From contig WUJK01000001.1 in NCBI GenBank assembly GCA_011317545.1, positions 2,275,001 to 2,339,000 of the forward strand: a stretch of DNA of 64,000 nt. Direction: 5' to 3'. This DNA is from Coniella vitis. Taxonomy: Eukaryota > Ascomycota > Sordariomycetes > Diaporthales > Schizoparmaceae. The notes under the pieces were generated by a model. It ran no database searches. It had not been told where the DNA came from and was given only the letters and a program-made list of their open reading frames with translations. The position numbers and the translations under genes were made by a program. Of the stretch, positions 47,766-58,837 are shown in pieces. How positions within the stretch are numbered: the stretch's first letter is position 1; every line of letters starts with the position of its first letter.

Positions 47766-49104
47766 TCACTCGCTATCATCATCACTGTCGTATGCAACCA
47801 ATGGCCCCGTCGGAGCCTTGGTCTTGTCCTTCGCTGCAACTGCCACCTGTGCCGAGTTCAGCGCTGCCAAAGTGCTGCTTGAGAAAATGCCGTTTGCTTG
47901 CAACTGCCGTTGCGTCTCGTCCGCCGCAGCCTGAGCCTCTGCCTCACCACTCTCGAGCATATACCGCTGCTCTTGCTCCAAGTCACCTTGCTCATCGTAT
48001 CCTGCTCTACCGCGAGGGTTGACAGCATTCGCACCGCGGGCAAAATGCACTTCATCGGGGGCCTCGTAGCCATCTAGACCGTAACTACTCTCCACTTTCC
48101 GCCTCTTTCTCGCCTCGGGATCCCTACCCTCGATCTCAGCCACGAACTCCTCAGGCAGCGCCCGGCGAATCGCCTCAGCGGCCTGTTCCTCAATGTGCCG
48201 TGCCTCGCGTGCCTGCGCCATGGGATTCGGGTCGGCCGTGGCCCAGCGCACGTTGAGAATCTCGCTGTGGTCGAGAGCCTGGTGTGCCATGGCCTCCTTT
48301 GCGAACTGGGCATTGGCCTCGTTGCTGTAGGTGATGAAGGCAACGCCCCGAGTATTGAGCACGCGGATGCGCTCAATCTGGCCCCACTCGGCAAAGTGGC
48401 GCGCGACGATTTCTTCAATGTCGTCGCTTACGTGAATGCGGCCAACATAAATGGTGCGGTTTTGGCGCAAGAAGGAGCCGACGCCGCCCATGTCGTCGCG
48501 GTAGTCACTGTGCTTATCGCGGCCGAAACAATCGACGTTTGGGTTGAAGAGGTCGTGGATTGTTGGTAGGCGGTGAAGATATTCGCAATCTTGGCCTTTC
48601 GGACCTTTTTGAGAAAAGAAAGATTGTTAGTATATGCTCTTGAACTTCTTGGATGGGACAAGATTTGCAGATCGCGCAAAACGTACATATGCCTCTTGCG
48701 AAGAAGAGGCAGAAATAGCTCCCTGCTACTCTATCCGCTTTGGTGTATCCGCTATCCTTGGCTATATTACACCGTCCTTTGGCTGCGCGCTGTGATGTGT
48801 ACTTGTCCTCGCGATCGCCGCCTGCCCACTTGTTGTACCAAATGTTGAAAATGGTACCTGTTTGCGGCGGCGGTTCCGATTTGATCAGTGCGGGATCGAT
48901 CTGCGGTCGTGCTGGGCGCTTCTTGCGGCGGATGATCTTTTTCACTTTCTTGCCTCCTGCTCCTGTTGCTGTTGAGACTACTCCTTCTTCTGCGGCGATG
49001 GTAGTATTTGGGTCCTGGGCGTCGACGGCATCATCGTTGCCATTTGGCGCGGTGAGCGCAAGCTCGTCTTGTGGCGGTTGTGGGCCTTCCTCTGTGTCTG
49101 ACAT
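47766..49104 (-). CDS. cwc2: Pre-mRNA splicing factor Cwc2
   Basis: Two exons (49104-48687, 48604-47766) give 418 residues. Cwc2 (human RBM22) belongs to the Prp19-associated NTC and contacts U6 snRNA and the pre-mRNA near the catalytic centre of the spliceosome. After an acidic disordered start and a basic patch (KKVKKIIRRKKRPARPQ), the Torus/zinc-finger region runs from FNIWYNKWAGGD to FCLFFARGICPKGQDCEYLH. This is a C-x7-C-x5-C-x3-H finger put together across the intron at 48686-48605 (branch site TACTAAC). The RRM follows at about 185-265 (RTIYVGRIHVSDDIEEIVAR, then RGVAFITYSNEANAQFAKEA), then a Glu/Ala-rich helix and an acidic end DSDDDSE. Finger and RRM are complete. Divergent from rbg2. 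Confidence 0.96.
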
Positions 49105-49793
49105 GGCTTGTATGTGCGTACGTTATTGCGTGGTGGTAAAGCTGTTGAGGCAGTGGAGGCGGCTGGGTGAAGGCCGTAAAGGAAGAGTTGTTGCTTGATG
49201 GTGGTGGTTGTTGTTGTTGTTTGGAGGTGACAAAGCACCGTTTGGTTTGTAGTTGCAGGTTGATTTACGCCAAACTAAATTCCTAGGCAGCGGAACGAGA
49301 AACGGCGCAATTTACAGGGGTCTTTCCAGCACTCTGCGCCTTCCTAGTCCCAGTCCCGTTTTGCCGAAACGGACGCGGGCGTGGACTGCCCCACCAATAT
49401 CCCACTTCACTCGGGCTGCTACTGCACTCAACCGACCAGCGCCAGAACAATCTCATTACACTCATCAACCCATTATATTCATTCTTCTTGGTCCTCGAAC
49501 TTCAGCAACGTGAAGCCGCTCTTGATCTCTGTTGCTTACCCGAGTAATTTTTCTTGCTTTGCTGGTCGTTCCAGCAGGCTATAGCCATAGGCCAATTTGT
49601 CCAGAGACCGACCGAAGAAATCTCGTCTTTCATTGAGTGCCACCCAAGCACGAGGCACGCCAGCGGCATATATGACAAATAAGAGACTGAGATATTCATC
49701 TTCTTCTCTCACCTCCAAGGCACCACTCACCTGCTTCTGAATACCATCTACGTTGTCTCTTGCGGCCTCAGCTAGGCCGCACCCACTGCCACC
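49105..49793. promoter_or_regulatory. Divergent promoter region, cwc2 / rbg2
   Basis: 689 nt between two divergent starts, so both promoters share it. No recognised binding site; a short CCACTGCCACCATGG start context belongs to rbg2. Confidence 0.55.
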
Positions 49794-51221
49794 ATGGTTA
49801 ACATTGTAGGTCTTGCGAACATCATATGTTCCCATTGATGCGCTTCATATTTCTCACCTGCCTTGCTTGCCTGAAGGGGAACATATATAGAATTGTCATG
49901 AGACTGGCTGGTCATCCAGTGTGTCACTATGGAGGAAGAACTGAGTCAACCAGCTGGAGATAGGGATGCAATAGTTCTTGGTCCCCTTAATGCGCTCATC
50001 TGAACTACTCATATACCAAAGTATCAGAATTACCACTGACACCCACATGAATAGACCGACAGAATCAAGGAGATTGAGGATGAAATGAAGCGGACCCAAA
50101 AAAACAAGGCCACTGAATACCATCTGGGTCTCCTCAAGGGCAAGCTCGCCCGTCTTCGCGCACAACTCCTCGAGCCCGGTCCAGGGTCTGGCGGCGGTCC
50201 AGGAGCAGGATTCGACGTGAGCAAGAGCGGTGATGCACGAATAGCCCTTGTGGGCTTCCCCTCTGTTGGAAAGTCAACTTTCTTGTCCAAAGTGACAAAG
50301 ACCAAATCCGAAGTGGCCAGCTATGCTTTCACTACTTTGACGGCCATTCCCGGTGTGCTTGAGTATGGCGGCGCTGAGATCCAGTTGCTCGATCTGCCTG
50401 GTATCATTGAGGGTGCTGCTGAAGGCAAAGGACGTGGACGGCAGGTCATCTCGGCGGCCAAGACGAGTGATATGATCCTTATGGTTCTGGATGCGACCAA
50501 GCGCGCCGAGCAGAGAGCGTTGCTCGAGGCTGAACTTGAGGCTGTTGGAATCCGTTTGAACAGGGAACCACCGTAAGAATACTACCACTTGACCCTTGCA
50601 GAACGCATCGTTAAGCTGACCCTACCATCACACAGAAACATTTACCTCAAGCCCAAAAAAGCAGGCGGCATGAAAATCAACTTTCAATCCCCGCCGAAAA
50701 ATCTCGACGAGAAAATGGTCTTTAACATTCTCCGCGACTACAAAATGCTCAACTGCGAGGTGCTCATCCGCGACGACGAGGCCACCGTCGACGACCTGAT
50801 CGACGTCATCATGAAGGATCACCGCAAGTACATCAAATGTCTGTATGTGTACAACAAGATTGATAGCGTCTCGCTTGATTTCCTCGACAAGCTCGCCCGC
50901 GAGCCACACACGGTTGTCATGAGCTGCGAGCTTGACCTGGGCATTCAGGATGTTGTCGAGCGGTGCTGGAAGGAGCTGGCGTTGATTCGTATATACACCA
51001 AGCGCAAGGGCGTGGACCCGGATTTTGGCGAGGCGCTGATTGTGAGAAGTAATAGCAGTATTGAGGATGTCTGTGACCGGATTCATCGCACGCTCAAGGA
51101 TACCTTCAAGTATGCGTTAGTATGGGGTGCTAGTGCAAGGCACATTCCACAAAGAGTCGGACTGGGACATCTTGTTGCAGACGAGGATGTTGTTTACATA
51201 GTCAGTGGCTGGAAGGCCTAA
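49794..51221 (+). CDS. rbg2: DRG2-type developmentally regulated GTPase (Rbg2)
   Basis: Exons 49794-49805, 50055-50572 and 50636-51221 give 371 residues. The first coding exon is only 12 nt (MVNI), followed by a 249-nt intron whose acceptor before 50055 gives MVNITDRIKEIEDEMKRTQK, the expected family N-terminus. DRG/Rbg GTPases bind translating ribosomes; yeast Rbg2 works with Gir2. Motifs: helix-turn-helix start, G1 GFPSVGKST, G2 region SYAFTTLTAIPG, G3 DLPGIIEGA, the DRG block GKGRGRQVISAAKTSDMILM, G4 NKID, then a C-terminal TGS domain (RIYTKRKGVDPDFGEALIVR, then YALVWGASARHIPQRVGLGH). The PPNIYLKPKKAGGMK block and the VGLGH ending place it with DRG2/Rbg2 rather than DRG1/Rbg1. Confidence 0.96.
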
Positions 51222-51653
51222 AATTTGAGTAATCAGTCTTGGGGCAGCCGAAACCCTTTGTCCCTACATCAGCTGAAGTCTGCTAACTCGTACAAGTTCC
51301 GAGGTCGTTGTGTCGAGAAATAAACAATGTTCATTGATTCGTTACCGGCAATTTGTGCTTCCCTTTCCTAATTGTGACAGTTCATGGGTGGTGTAACCAT
51401 TTCCTTTTCCTAATAACGCCGATGCCAGTACGCTCGCCTGCTTGGTATCCTGAGCCAAGACACCTAATTCAATATTCCCATCATCCGTCATGTGAAGGAG
51501 ACTCGTCTGCGAATCTCATGCAAATATCGCGTGTGAAGAAGACATGTACATAGACCACTCCTTGGGTAGTAGTCTGGACAAAGGAAGAAGAAGTAAAACA
51601 TAACTCCATTGAGGCAGTTCTGCACCAAGCGGAAAGAAACCGGCATTGCTTGC
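51222..51653. other. Convergent intergenic region, rbg2 / spo12
   Basis: 432 nt of 3' flanks of two converging genes. Nothing else was seen. Confidence 0.65.
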
Positions 51654-52151
51654 TTATTTGCTGGTTGGTGACATGGAAGCAGGAGGGGCGGGTTTTACGC
51701 CAAAGACACCCTGCTGTCCTTGCAACCTCTTCGAAGAGGCCTGGGCGAAGAGAGACTTGGGTTTGACCCTATAAAACAGGGCGCTTATCAGTTAGCAACT
51801 GATCAATGTTGGAAGGAACCGGTGGTGCTTGGAGCATTACATACTTGCCAACTTGCTTATTGCGCAGGGCGTTCAGCTTGGCGGTGCAGGGAGACATAAT
51901 TTGGTCAGAAGGAGAGACATAGTTGTTGTTAGGTCTGATTGACAAAGACAGCATGTTAGCAGTTGATTCGTGAACTGCTGTGTGTGAGACTGGACTGTAT
52001 CATACTGCTCAGCCTCCATCTTCGACTTGGCAATCTGGAGGTGGTACTCAATTCCCTCCATTTTGTCCTCATCGGCTGGGACTGCAGGCGTAATGGTGGC
52101 GTTGGCATCCTTTGCCCCAAGGGCTTTGGGATTGTGGGAAGGAGAAGACAT
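51654..52151 (-). CDS. spo12: Spo12 family protein
   Basis: Three exons (52151-52006, 51934-51845, 51768-51654) give 116 residues. Spo12 in yeast is a small nucleolar/nuclear protein of the FEAR network that promotes Cdc14 release at mitotic and meiotic exit. The conserved C-terminal block is intact and spliced together across two introns: YVSPSDQIMSPCTAKLNALR, NKQVGK, then VKPKSLFAQASSKRLQ. The SP dipeptides in SPSDQIMSPC are the Cdk-type sites known in the family. N-terminal residues (MSSPSHNPKALGAKDANATI onward) are disordered, with a predicted helical segment GIEYHLQIAKSKMEAEQ. Exon phases are 2 and 2 and each intron has a consensus donor. The ATG at 52151 was chosen over an in-frame ATG at 52232 because it starts the family-like region. 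Confidence 0.88.
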
Positions 52152-54882
52152 TGTCGACTGTATCGCTTGGCTGGGCAAGTATGTGGAAATGGCTGGCTTT
52201 TTGCGTGTAATGATCCGTTTAATATTGTGCAAGTAAGACCGCTGAGAGGCTGTAGAGTTCGATAGCCAGTATCAGTCAATGTAGAGGTGTAGAGGTGGAT
52301 ACAATGGTCAGAGAATTGGAGTCGTACGGGTGCGTTGTGAAGACAGAAGAAAACAGTCCAGCGCTGTGGAATTTAGGCTAGGACGCGCCGCATTCTTTGA
52401 CGTGGCTCCTTTGGTATAGTAATTGCCGAGGGTAAGAGCATGGAGTATTCCCGTCATTTGTTAGTTTGCCAGGTAGCAAGGCATGTCATTAACTCCAAGG
52501 TCAAGCAATGCTCGGGGACCAAGCAGGGGTTGTTGACTTGGGGGTTTGGGTTGTAAGGGGCAACCGCGATTCTGGTGGAGCTCTGCCGCCACTTCCACTC
52601 TACATGATATAGAGTAGTATGTACTAAGCCAGTGATATTATAAGGCACTACTGGTTCCTCTGCAACAACAAGCCTGGAAAATCGACAACTGTTTGCACGG
52701 TTCCCTTATAGCACTTTCAGGCTGCAATCACATACACCAACATAATCACACTTCTACACAATTCGATACGTCCTTGCTGGTTCCCCTTTTCACCGTCAAC
52801 ATGGGGTTCCCGTTGCATTCGAGCTAACTCTGATGGCCTGTAGTAGACGTGAGCGGTACGAAGGATGCAGCACCAAGCTGCACGAATGAGAAAGCAGAAG
52901 ATCGCGACCACACACATCCGTAGACAACGGGCCCATTTCCCGGTAGTGGTATCTGAGACTAATGTCGCTGCCTGCATATTTCTGTACATAGTACTATTAG
53001 CAGAATGCATTCGCTATTTGCTCTAACAGCAACGGTGATGCTGTGCTTTTAACAGCTGGCACCTGGCTTGTCCCCATCTGTCATAACCGGCAGGTCCCGT
53101 GCCTGGATGTGTTGTCGTCTTCAAGTAAATACTCCTGTCTTGTTGTTTCCTCACATTGCTCAAAGACACATGCAAGACTGAGGCGGCCGAGACAAGTGGC
53201 GTGGCAATCATGAGTGCCGAGTGCACTGTATAGTCACACAACCTCCAGGATGTCTCCTGGACAAGTCACCTCTCGGACACGAAACATCGCTTAGTTTCCA
53301 TGCTGTGGATATCTCCTACCAAACTATTTGGAGAGAGGAAACGCACGAGGCTCGCGCCCACGGAAGGCCTCGACCCAAATCGGCATACCTCGAACTTGAA
53401 AGCGCGTTGTCATAGTATTGCCGCATTGAGTGCTACGCAAAGCATCTACCATCTAGACTCGAGACCCTCTTGGACGATACTGCAACGCGAGCCCACGTTT
53501 CGACACACAATGACCGAGCGCTTAACCTACACAGAGACAGTCAAGAGCGTTGTGCGGCAGTATCTTGGCCAGGCAAGTATTTCCAACATGTTATCTGGAT
53601 CGATGAGCGGTTCGCCGGTCTATTTACAGCACATTCACTTTACTGACCCTGACCCTGCTCTCTAAGCACACGTTGGCCTGCTGAGGATAGCAAGCCCCAC
53701 CACGCCTGCAATAGTGACCATTCAACCCCTTGCTTGCATCTGGTTCTGGGGGCCAGGCCTCCGCGAAGCTGGAGGAGGCCCAAGACTGTCTACAACACCG
53801 GGTACGTCTGCTGCATTCTTCCCGCGTGTTGGAAGCCTCGTCAGGCCGTTGTCCTCAAATATAGTTCTCGTGTTGGCCATGGCTTTTGTTGGTGCTATAC
53901 TGTGTAGAAAGTAGGTACCGCTTTTGCCAAGACGGGGGCCACTTGTCGAGATCTGAGGCTCTGCGGCTCGGACCAGGACCACTTGAACCTACATAGCACA
54001 TGCAACTGACAGCCCTGCTCTTCTTAGTGCTTGCTCATTCGATGCGGAACTGCATATCGAAAGCAGCCGACGTGTTTGCATGTGCAGTACTCACATGTCA
54101 TAGGACATACATAGCAGACAGAACCGAGAATGGCGTCCACCAGCACATGACAGACAGCATGATCTATTCCTTCTGCAAGGCCTCACACAGCTGCAAGGCC
54201 CTCTGCCTATGGAAGTCGCAGCGGGCAAGCAAACGAATGCAACCTGCCAGCCGGCCAACCGACCAGCCGACCAGCCTGCCTGCTGCGTACTGTGGCCGCA
54301 GTGGTCGCCAGCCTTTTAGGGCTTCTGAATGCTGCTTGGCATGCGAGATTAGGCGGTCCCATCAGTGCTCAGCGCTCATTCTCGGTCCCTGGTCCATGTC
54401 AAGAAACATCAAGAGAGGGGGCTTGAGGGGGGTTCAGGCCGGCCAAACCCGTAACCGCTGCAACTGGCGACCCTGCCTGTCTGCCATTGCCAGATCCTTA
54501 CTTCTGCGATGCGCTGTTGAGTGTGACTAGACGTGGCATTCGTGCTACCCAAGCGTTTAATTAGTGTCCATTCATGGAGTGGTGGAGCTACCGGAACGCC
54601 CTGGTGAAGGGTGGTGCCGTCACTGCTGCTGCTGCTGCTTGACGCATCCAGGCTTAAGCGCGATAACTGCACAGTCACTCACTTACAGACCCTCATAGCA
54701 TAACGATGGCCGATTATAAAAACAGCAGGCTCCTCCAGCGGCGAATAGGGGGGGAAAAATTGTTCCAATCATGCCCAAATACCAACAACAATAGCACCAA
54801 CGATTTTTCCCTTCCTTCTTGAACAATCTTTTCCAGCATCCGTAATAATTCAAGCATATTCAGCCCTTGTACCGCTCATGCA
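52152..54882. other. Long gene-poor stretch upstream of the SesA-like gene
   Basis: 2.7 kb with no gene I can recognise. It holds a TACATAGTAC motif at 52985-52994, a Cys-rich open frame at 54000-54530 (see findings) and a TATA box at 54715-54722. Confidence 0.55.
54715..54722 (+). promoter_or_regulatory. TATA box of the SesA-like gene
   Basis: TATAAAAA lies 168 nt before the ATG at 54883, upstream of a T/C-rich leader containing CTTCCTTCTTG. Good motif and spacing for a leader of roughly 130 nt. Confidence 0.5.
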
Positions 54883-55620
54883 ATGGCGCCCGTGGAAGAT
54901 GCACGTATTCACACATGTCTGGACCGCATCATTGCGTCTATCCAGAACATCATCCTGGTCTGTGACTCGGAACGCCGGAGGCGCACTGGCTTCGAGGGCC
55001 TTGGCGAAGCCTTCCCCAAGGTCCTGGGCCAGATGGGCCTCACCGAAAGCGTCTTCAACCACCTCGAAAGCCGCCTCAAGTCCCAATTAACGAGGCGCGG
55101 CGCTTTCGGACCCGGCACCAAGGACCCGTCGGACGACATCCAGGAGCTCGTCGCCGCCTGCTCCATCAAAGCCAACAAACTGGAACACATCTTCCAATAC
55201 GTGATTCGCGAGGACCCCGGGGCGCGGGAGGCGCGCTATCGCCAAGTCACCTCGGCCAAGGACAGCGTCGAGGAACTCATGAAGGGGCTGCTGGAACTCA
55301 TGCTCAAGATTGCCGACTCGCCCCTGCGCATCATTGACCGCCACGAGCAAGAGAGTCTGGCGCACGCCCTCGCGGACATCAAGGCGGTGCCGGCGTCGCT
55401 GGTGGACGACTCGGGCGCCGACGGCTCATACATCATCACCAACACGGGCGCGGGCCTGCAGTCGGTGCACGCGGGGCGCGGCTCCCAGCAGATCTACTTG
55501 CACCACACGGGCAACAACGCGTCCAACATGGGCTCTGTGCTCGGCCAGATTCAATTTTGGGCCGAGACGCACTTATTTCACCCAAAGCCGCAGCCGCAAG
55601 TGCAGTCGCCGGGTCATTGA
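54883..55620 (+). CDS. Stand-alone SesA-like protein with Gly/Gln/Asn-rich tail
   Basis: Single exon, 245 residues. Residues 1-170 look like the helical SesA-type domain found at the N-terminus of fungal NACHT/NB-ARC receptors: AFPKVLGQMGLTESVFNHLE, then KANKLEHIFQYVIRED (about 97-111), DSVEELMKGLLELM (127-140), and the linker ALADIKAVPASLVDD. The tail, 182-226, has spaced Gly-x-Gly/Gln units (TGAGLQ, AGRGSQQIY, TGNNASNMGSV). This resembles the Gly/Asn/Gln repeats between SesA and the NTPase in such receptors, some of which are proposed amyloid signalling motifs. No NTPase, ankyrin or WD repeats follow: the frame closes at 55618-55620 and 640 nt of non-coding sequence separates it from the next gene. 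It could be a free effector or adaptor, or a receptor that lost its C-terminus. Function is inferred only from family resemblance recalled without a search. Confidence 0.72.
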   Translation: MAPVEDARIHTCLDRIIASIQNIILVCDSERRRRTGFEGLGEAFPKVLGQMGLTESVFNHLESRLKSQLTRRGAFGPGTKDPSDDIQELVAACSIKANKLEHIFQYVIREDPGAREARYRQVTSAKDSVEELMKGLLELMLKIADSPLRIIDRHEQESLAHALADIKAVPASLVDDSGADGSYIITNTGAGLQSVHAGRGSQQIYLHHTGNNASNMGSVLGQIQFWAETHLFHPKPQPQVQSPGH

Positions 55621-56259
55621 ATGACAGTGGCAATTTGGCTGTCGTGCTGCTTGCTTTTCCTTTTCCTTTTCTTTTTTTTTTCCCATAAAAAAACCATAAA
55701 AAAACCTGGCTTCGGGCATGACCATGGTATATGTCAATCTGCTGTTATGTGTCTGGGACTTATAGGGATGGATGTATATATGGTGTGGTATCTGGGGACA
55801 TCTCCGACTTCCGTTCTCTTTTTTTGGTCTATTTTCTGTCTTCCTGCACTGTTATTTCTCAATGATACAGACATATTTATATATGCAGAATCTGTATTGG
55901 TATGGTTGATACATACACGATCTCTGTTAGGAATTTTGTGTATTCATCTATTGTTTGGGGAAAGGACAGGAAAGAATGGGAGGTCTTTTCTTTTTCGTCT
56001 GGGTTTCCTATACTCGTATCCAATATCGAAAGGTAGTACAATGCTATTTATATCATAAGGGTCTTATCAATGTCACGATCATATTGGAAATGTTCTCATA
56101 AGAAAGAGCTGCAGCTCCATGCTTTCTTTGGAAGTTTTTGTACTCGAATGGCCCTACGCAAATGTGAGCTTTCATTATTTTCGATACGAGACACTACATC
56201 AGCCACGTTAGTGATGTCGTCTCTCCCGGACAATATGTCATCACGGTACATGTCTTCAT
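55621..56259. other. Convergent intergenic region, SesA-like gene / acyl-CoA dehydrogenase
   Basis: 639 nt, T-rich on the plus strand, holding the two 3' flanks. No NTPase-like or repeat-coding frame continues from the SesA-like gene. Confidence 0.65.
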
Positions 56260-57947
56260 CTACAATCTGGCCTTGGAGATGTTTTGCCCAGGCTGCGCCT
56301 TGGTCACACCATACTTGCGCAGCAGCTCCTCTGTTTTTTGAGTCTGCCGCGCAATTTTCTCCGTCACCTCGCGGCCACGCTTGTTCTCATTACGACCCAT
56401 TTGCTGCAAATGCACCTCGTCGGGTCCATCGGCCAACCGAAGCGTACGAATCTGAGCCCACGCGTACGCGAGCGGGGTGTCCTGGCTGACACCCGCACCG
56501 CCAAATGCCTGTATAGCGCGGTCAATGACGGTGAGGGCCATTTGCGGGATGAGGACTTTGGCCTCTGCGATTTCGCGCAGAGCGGCTTTGGGGCCGTGCT
56601 CGTCCATTTGGATGGCGGCGTTGAGGACGACAAGGCGGGCGGCGTCGATTTCGAGGCGGGATTTGGCGACCCATTCGAGAATGACACCGTGTTCGCGGAG
56701 TTGTTTGCCAAAGGTTGTCTTTCGGGGGTCGTTGATGCGCATGAGCATCCACTCGAGGGCTTTCTCAGCCTATTTGGGGCAGAGGTTATTAGTTAATGTG
56801 TCATCATTTCCTTGGAAAGGTGATGGGTAAAAGGAGAATAGTCTCTGGAGAAAGAACGTACAGCGCCAATGGTTCTCATGGCATGGTGGATGCGACCTGG
56901 CCCGAGGCGGCCTTGTATGATCTCAAAGCCACGGCCTTCGCCGAGAACAAGGTTGCTGGCGGGCACGCGGACGTTGTCAAAGCTGATGTGGCCGTGACCG
57001 TGGGGGGCATCATCGTAGCCGTAAACGTTCAGCATGCGGTGAATGGTAATGCCCTTTGTGTCCGCAGGCACAAGAATCACGGACTGCTGGCGGTAGACGT
57101 CCTTATTGTTTGGGTCTGATTTGCCCATAACGATGTAGACTTCGCATCTTGGGTCACCAGCGCCACTGGACCACCATTTCTAGATACGTGAAACATGTCA
57201 GCGGGCTCGTGGATGATGAGAAGATGCAAAGTTATTCAACGACGGAGTAATGACTGACCTGTCCATTCAGAACGTAGTCATTGCCCTCCTTCCGTATCTC
57301 GAGCTCAATGTTCGTCGCATCACTCGAAGCTACCTGCGGCTCCGTCATCAAAAATGCCGAGCGTATCTCGCCCTCCATGAGGGGCTTGAGCCACCGCGCC
57401 TTTTGGGCGTCGTTGCCGTACTTGGCTAGCACTTCCATGTTGCCCGTGTCGGGAGCGGCGCAATTGACGGCCTCGGAGGCACACTTGGAGCGACCCAACC
57501 ACTCTGCCATGAGGCCGTACTCGAGGTTGGTAAAACCGGGTGATTCCTTGTAGTGGCCCTTTGGAAGGAACATATTCCAGAGGCCGAGGGCGCGAGCCTT
57601 TTGCTTGAGCTCGTCAATGATGCTTGGGTAGTGGTCCCATCTAGCGTCGCCGGAGCCCAGCTGGGCTTCAAGGACTGGGTCCGCTCTATGGTGAGGTCGG
57701 TGTTAGTAGAACGAGGTAATATGGCACTGGAGACGTGGACGGCAAGTGCCGACCGAAGGCGAGGTTGACTTACGGGATACACTCTTCGTCGACGAATTTG
57801 GCAACGATGTCGAGCGTCTTTTTAGCCTGATCGCTTACACGGTCTTGGCACTGTTTCGTCGACGCCGTTTAGCAAAGAAGTGGACAACAACATTGGGAAA
57901 GCAATTTCGTGCTACAAACTCACAATGATAGGGATTCTGGAGGCCAT
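56260..57947 (-). CDS. Acyl-CoA dehydrogenase, probably peroxisomal
   Basis: Five exons (57947-57924, 57850-57774, 57685-57259, 57179-56862, 56769-56260) give 451 residues. FAD-dependent first step of fatty-acid beta-oxidation, converting acyl-CoA to trans-2-enoyl-CoA. The 24-nt first exon gives MASRIPII, joined to CQDRVSDQAKKTLDIVAKFV and DEECIPADP. Family blocks: CAAPDTGNMEVLAKYGND, AFLMTEPQVASSDATNIE (FAD/substrate binding), KWWSSGAGDPRCEVYIVMGK, HISFDNVRVPASNLVLGEGR, GPGRIHHAMRTIGA, and the C-terminal signature IQAFGGAGVSQDTPLAYAWA with LADGPDEVHLQQMG. The residues around ARIHH fit the ACAD10/11-like fungal group. The protein ends SKARL, a PTS1-type tripeptide (ARL), and there is no mitochondrial presequence, so peroxisomal location is inferred. 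Confidence 0.93.
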
Positions 57948-58837
57948 ATTGAACTATACGCGGCAAGTAGGTTATCTCTAGATGGCTTTGGGTTTGACTA
58001 GTTGTCTGACAGGGTGACCGTTGTCGTTGAAGCACAATTTCGTCGTTGATTCACTCAAGACAAATATTTGAACCTCCTGTTTTACAATTTGTTGATGCGC
58101 AAATAGGACAAGAAGGATTATGAAACTGAACGTCGAACGATTCCTCGGGTATAGAACAGCACATCGAGTCCATAAATGGCAGTCTCCCCAGCCGAGGCTC
58201 AAGCCCCCGGTCCGCTGCGGGGGAAACTACTATTACATAGTACATAGTACTCATAGGCAGCAAGGGGCCCCTTCCGTATCTGTGGGGAAGCCTGCAGCAG
58301 CAAGAAGCAGGGAGCCGTACTCCCTCGGAACAGGAAGCAAAATTCCACCGAACACTGAGTCATGATTGGCTTGAATATGCAGGGGCTCCCAACTTGACTT
58401 GCCGCGTTGCGGCTCTGGGAGTTGCGTGAGCTGGTGTTTATGTCAGGCTTGCTCTCACAGGTTCCATTCCGTCCTTCACTTTTCCATCACTGCCATGAGG
58501 ATCGCCACCCGTACCACGAACGAAATCCGACTTATGTCACCAGTATCAGTCGTGCCCGTTGTTTCTGACTCACTGTGAGCCTTGACCGGAAGCCAACAAC
58601 TGTGCTTGGAGGGATACTCTAAAGGTTGACAGTCCTACGGTTTTGGGATTACGCTATCCTCTAGAGTGAACGAACGACTCATTACAGCACGAGTTTATAT
58701 TGCATCTTTCCCGAGTTGGCACAAGCTGCAATATAAAAGCCAGCCCCTAGCTTTATCTTCTTGGAGTCTTCTCTCTATCGCTAACATATAAGAGCACTAC
58801 CTGAAAGGGCCTCTGCCAGGTCAATACTCATTCACAA
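57948..58837. promoter_or_regulatory. Divergent promoter region, acyl-CoA dehydrogenase / taf5
   Basis: 890 nt between two divergent starts. It contains the 17-bp repeat TACATAGTACATAGTAC at 58234-58250 and a TATA box for taf5. Confidence 0.55.
58732..58739 (+). promoter_or_regulatory. TATA box of taf5 (upstream promoter)
   Basis: TATAAAAG lies 106 nt before the ATG at 58838, in a good core-promoter position. Confidence 0.55.
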
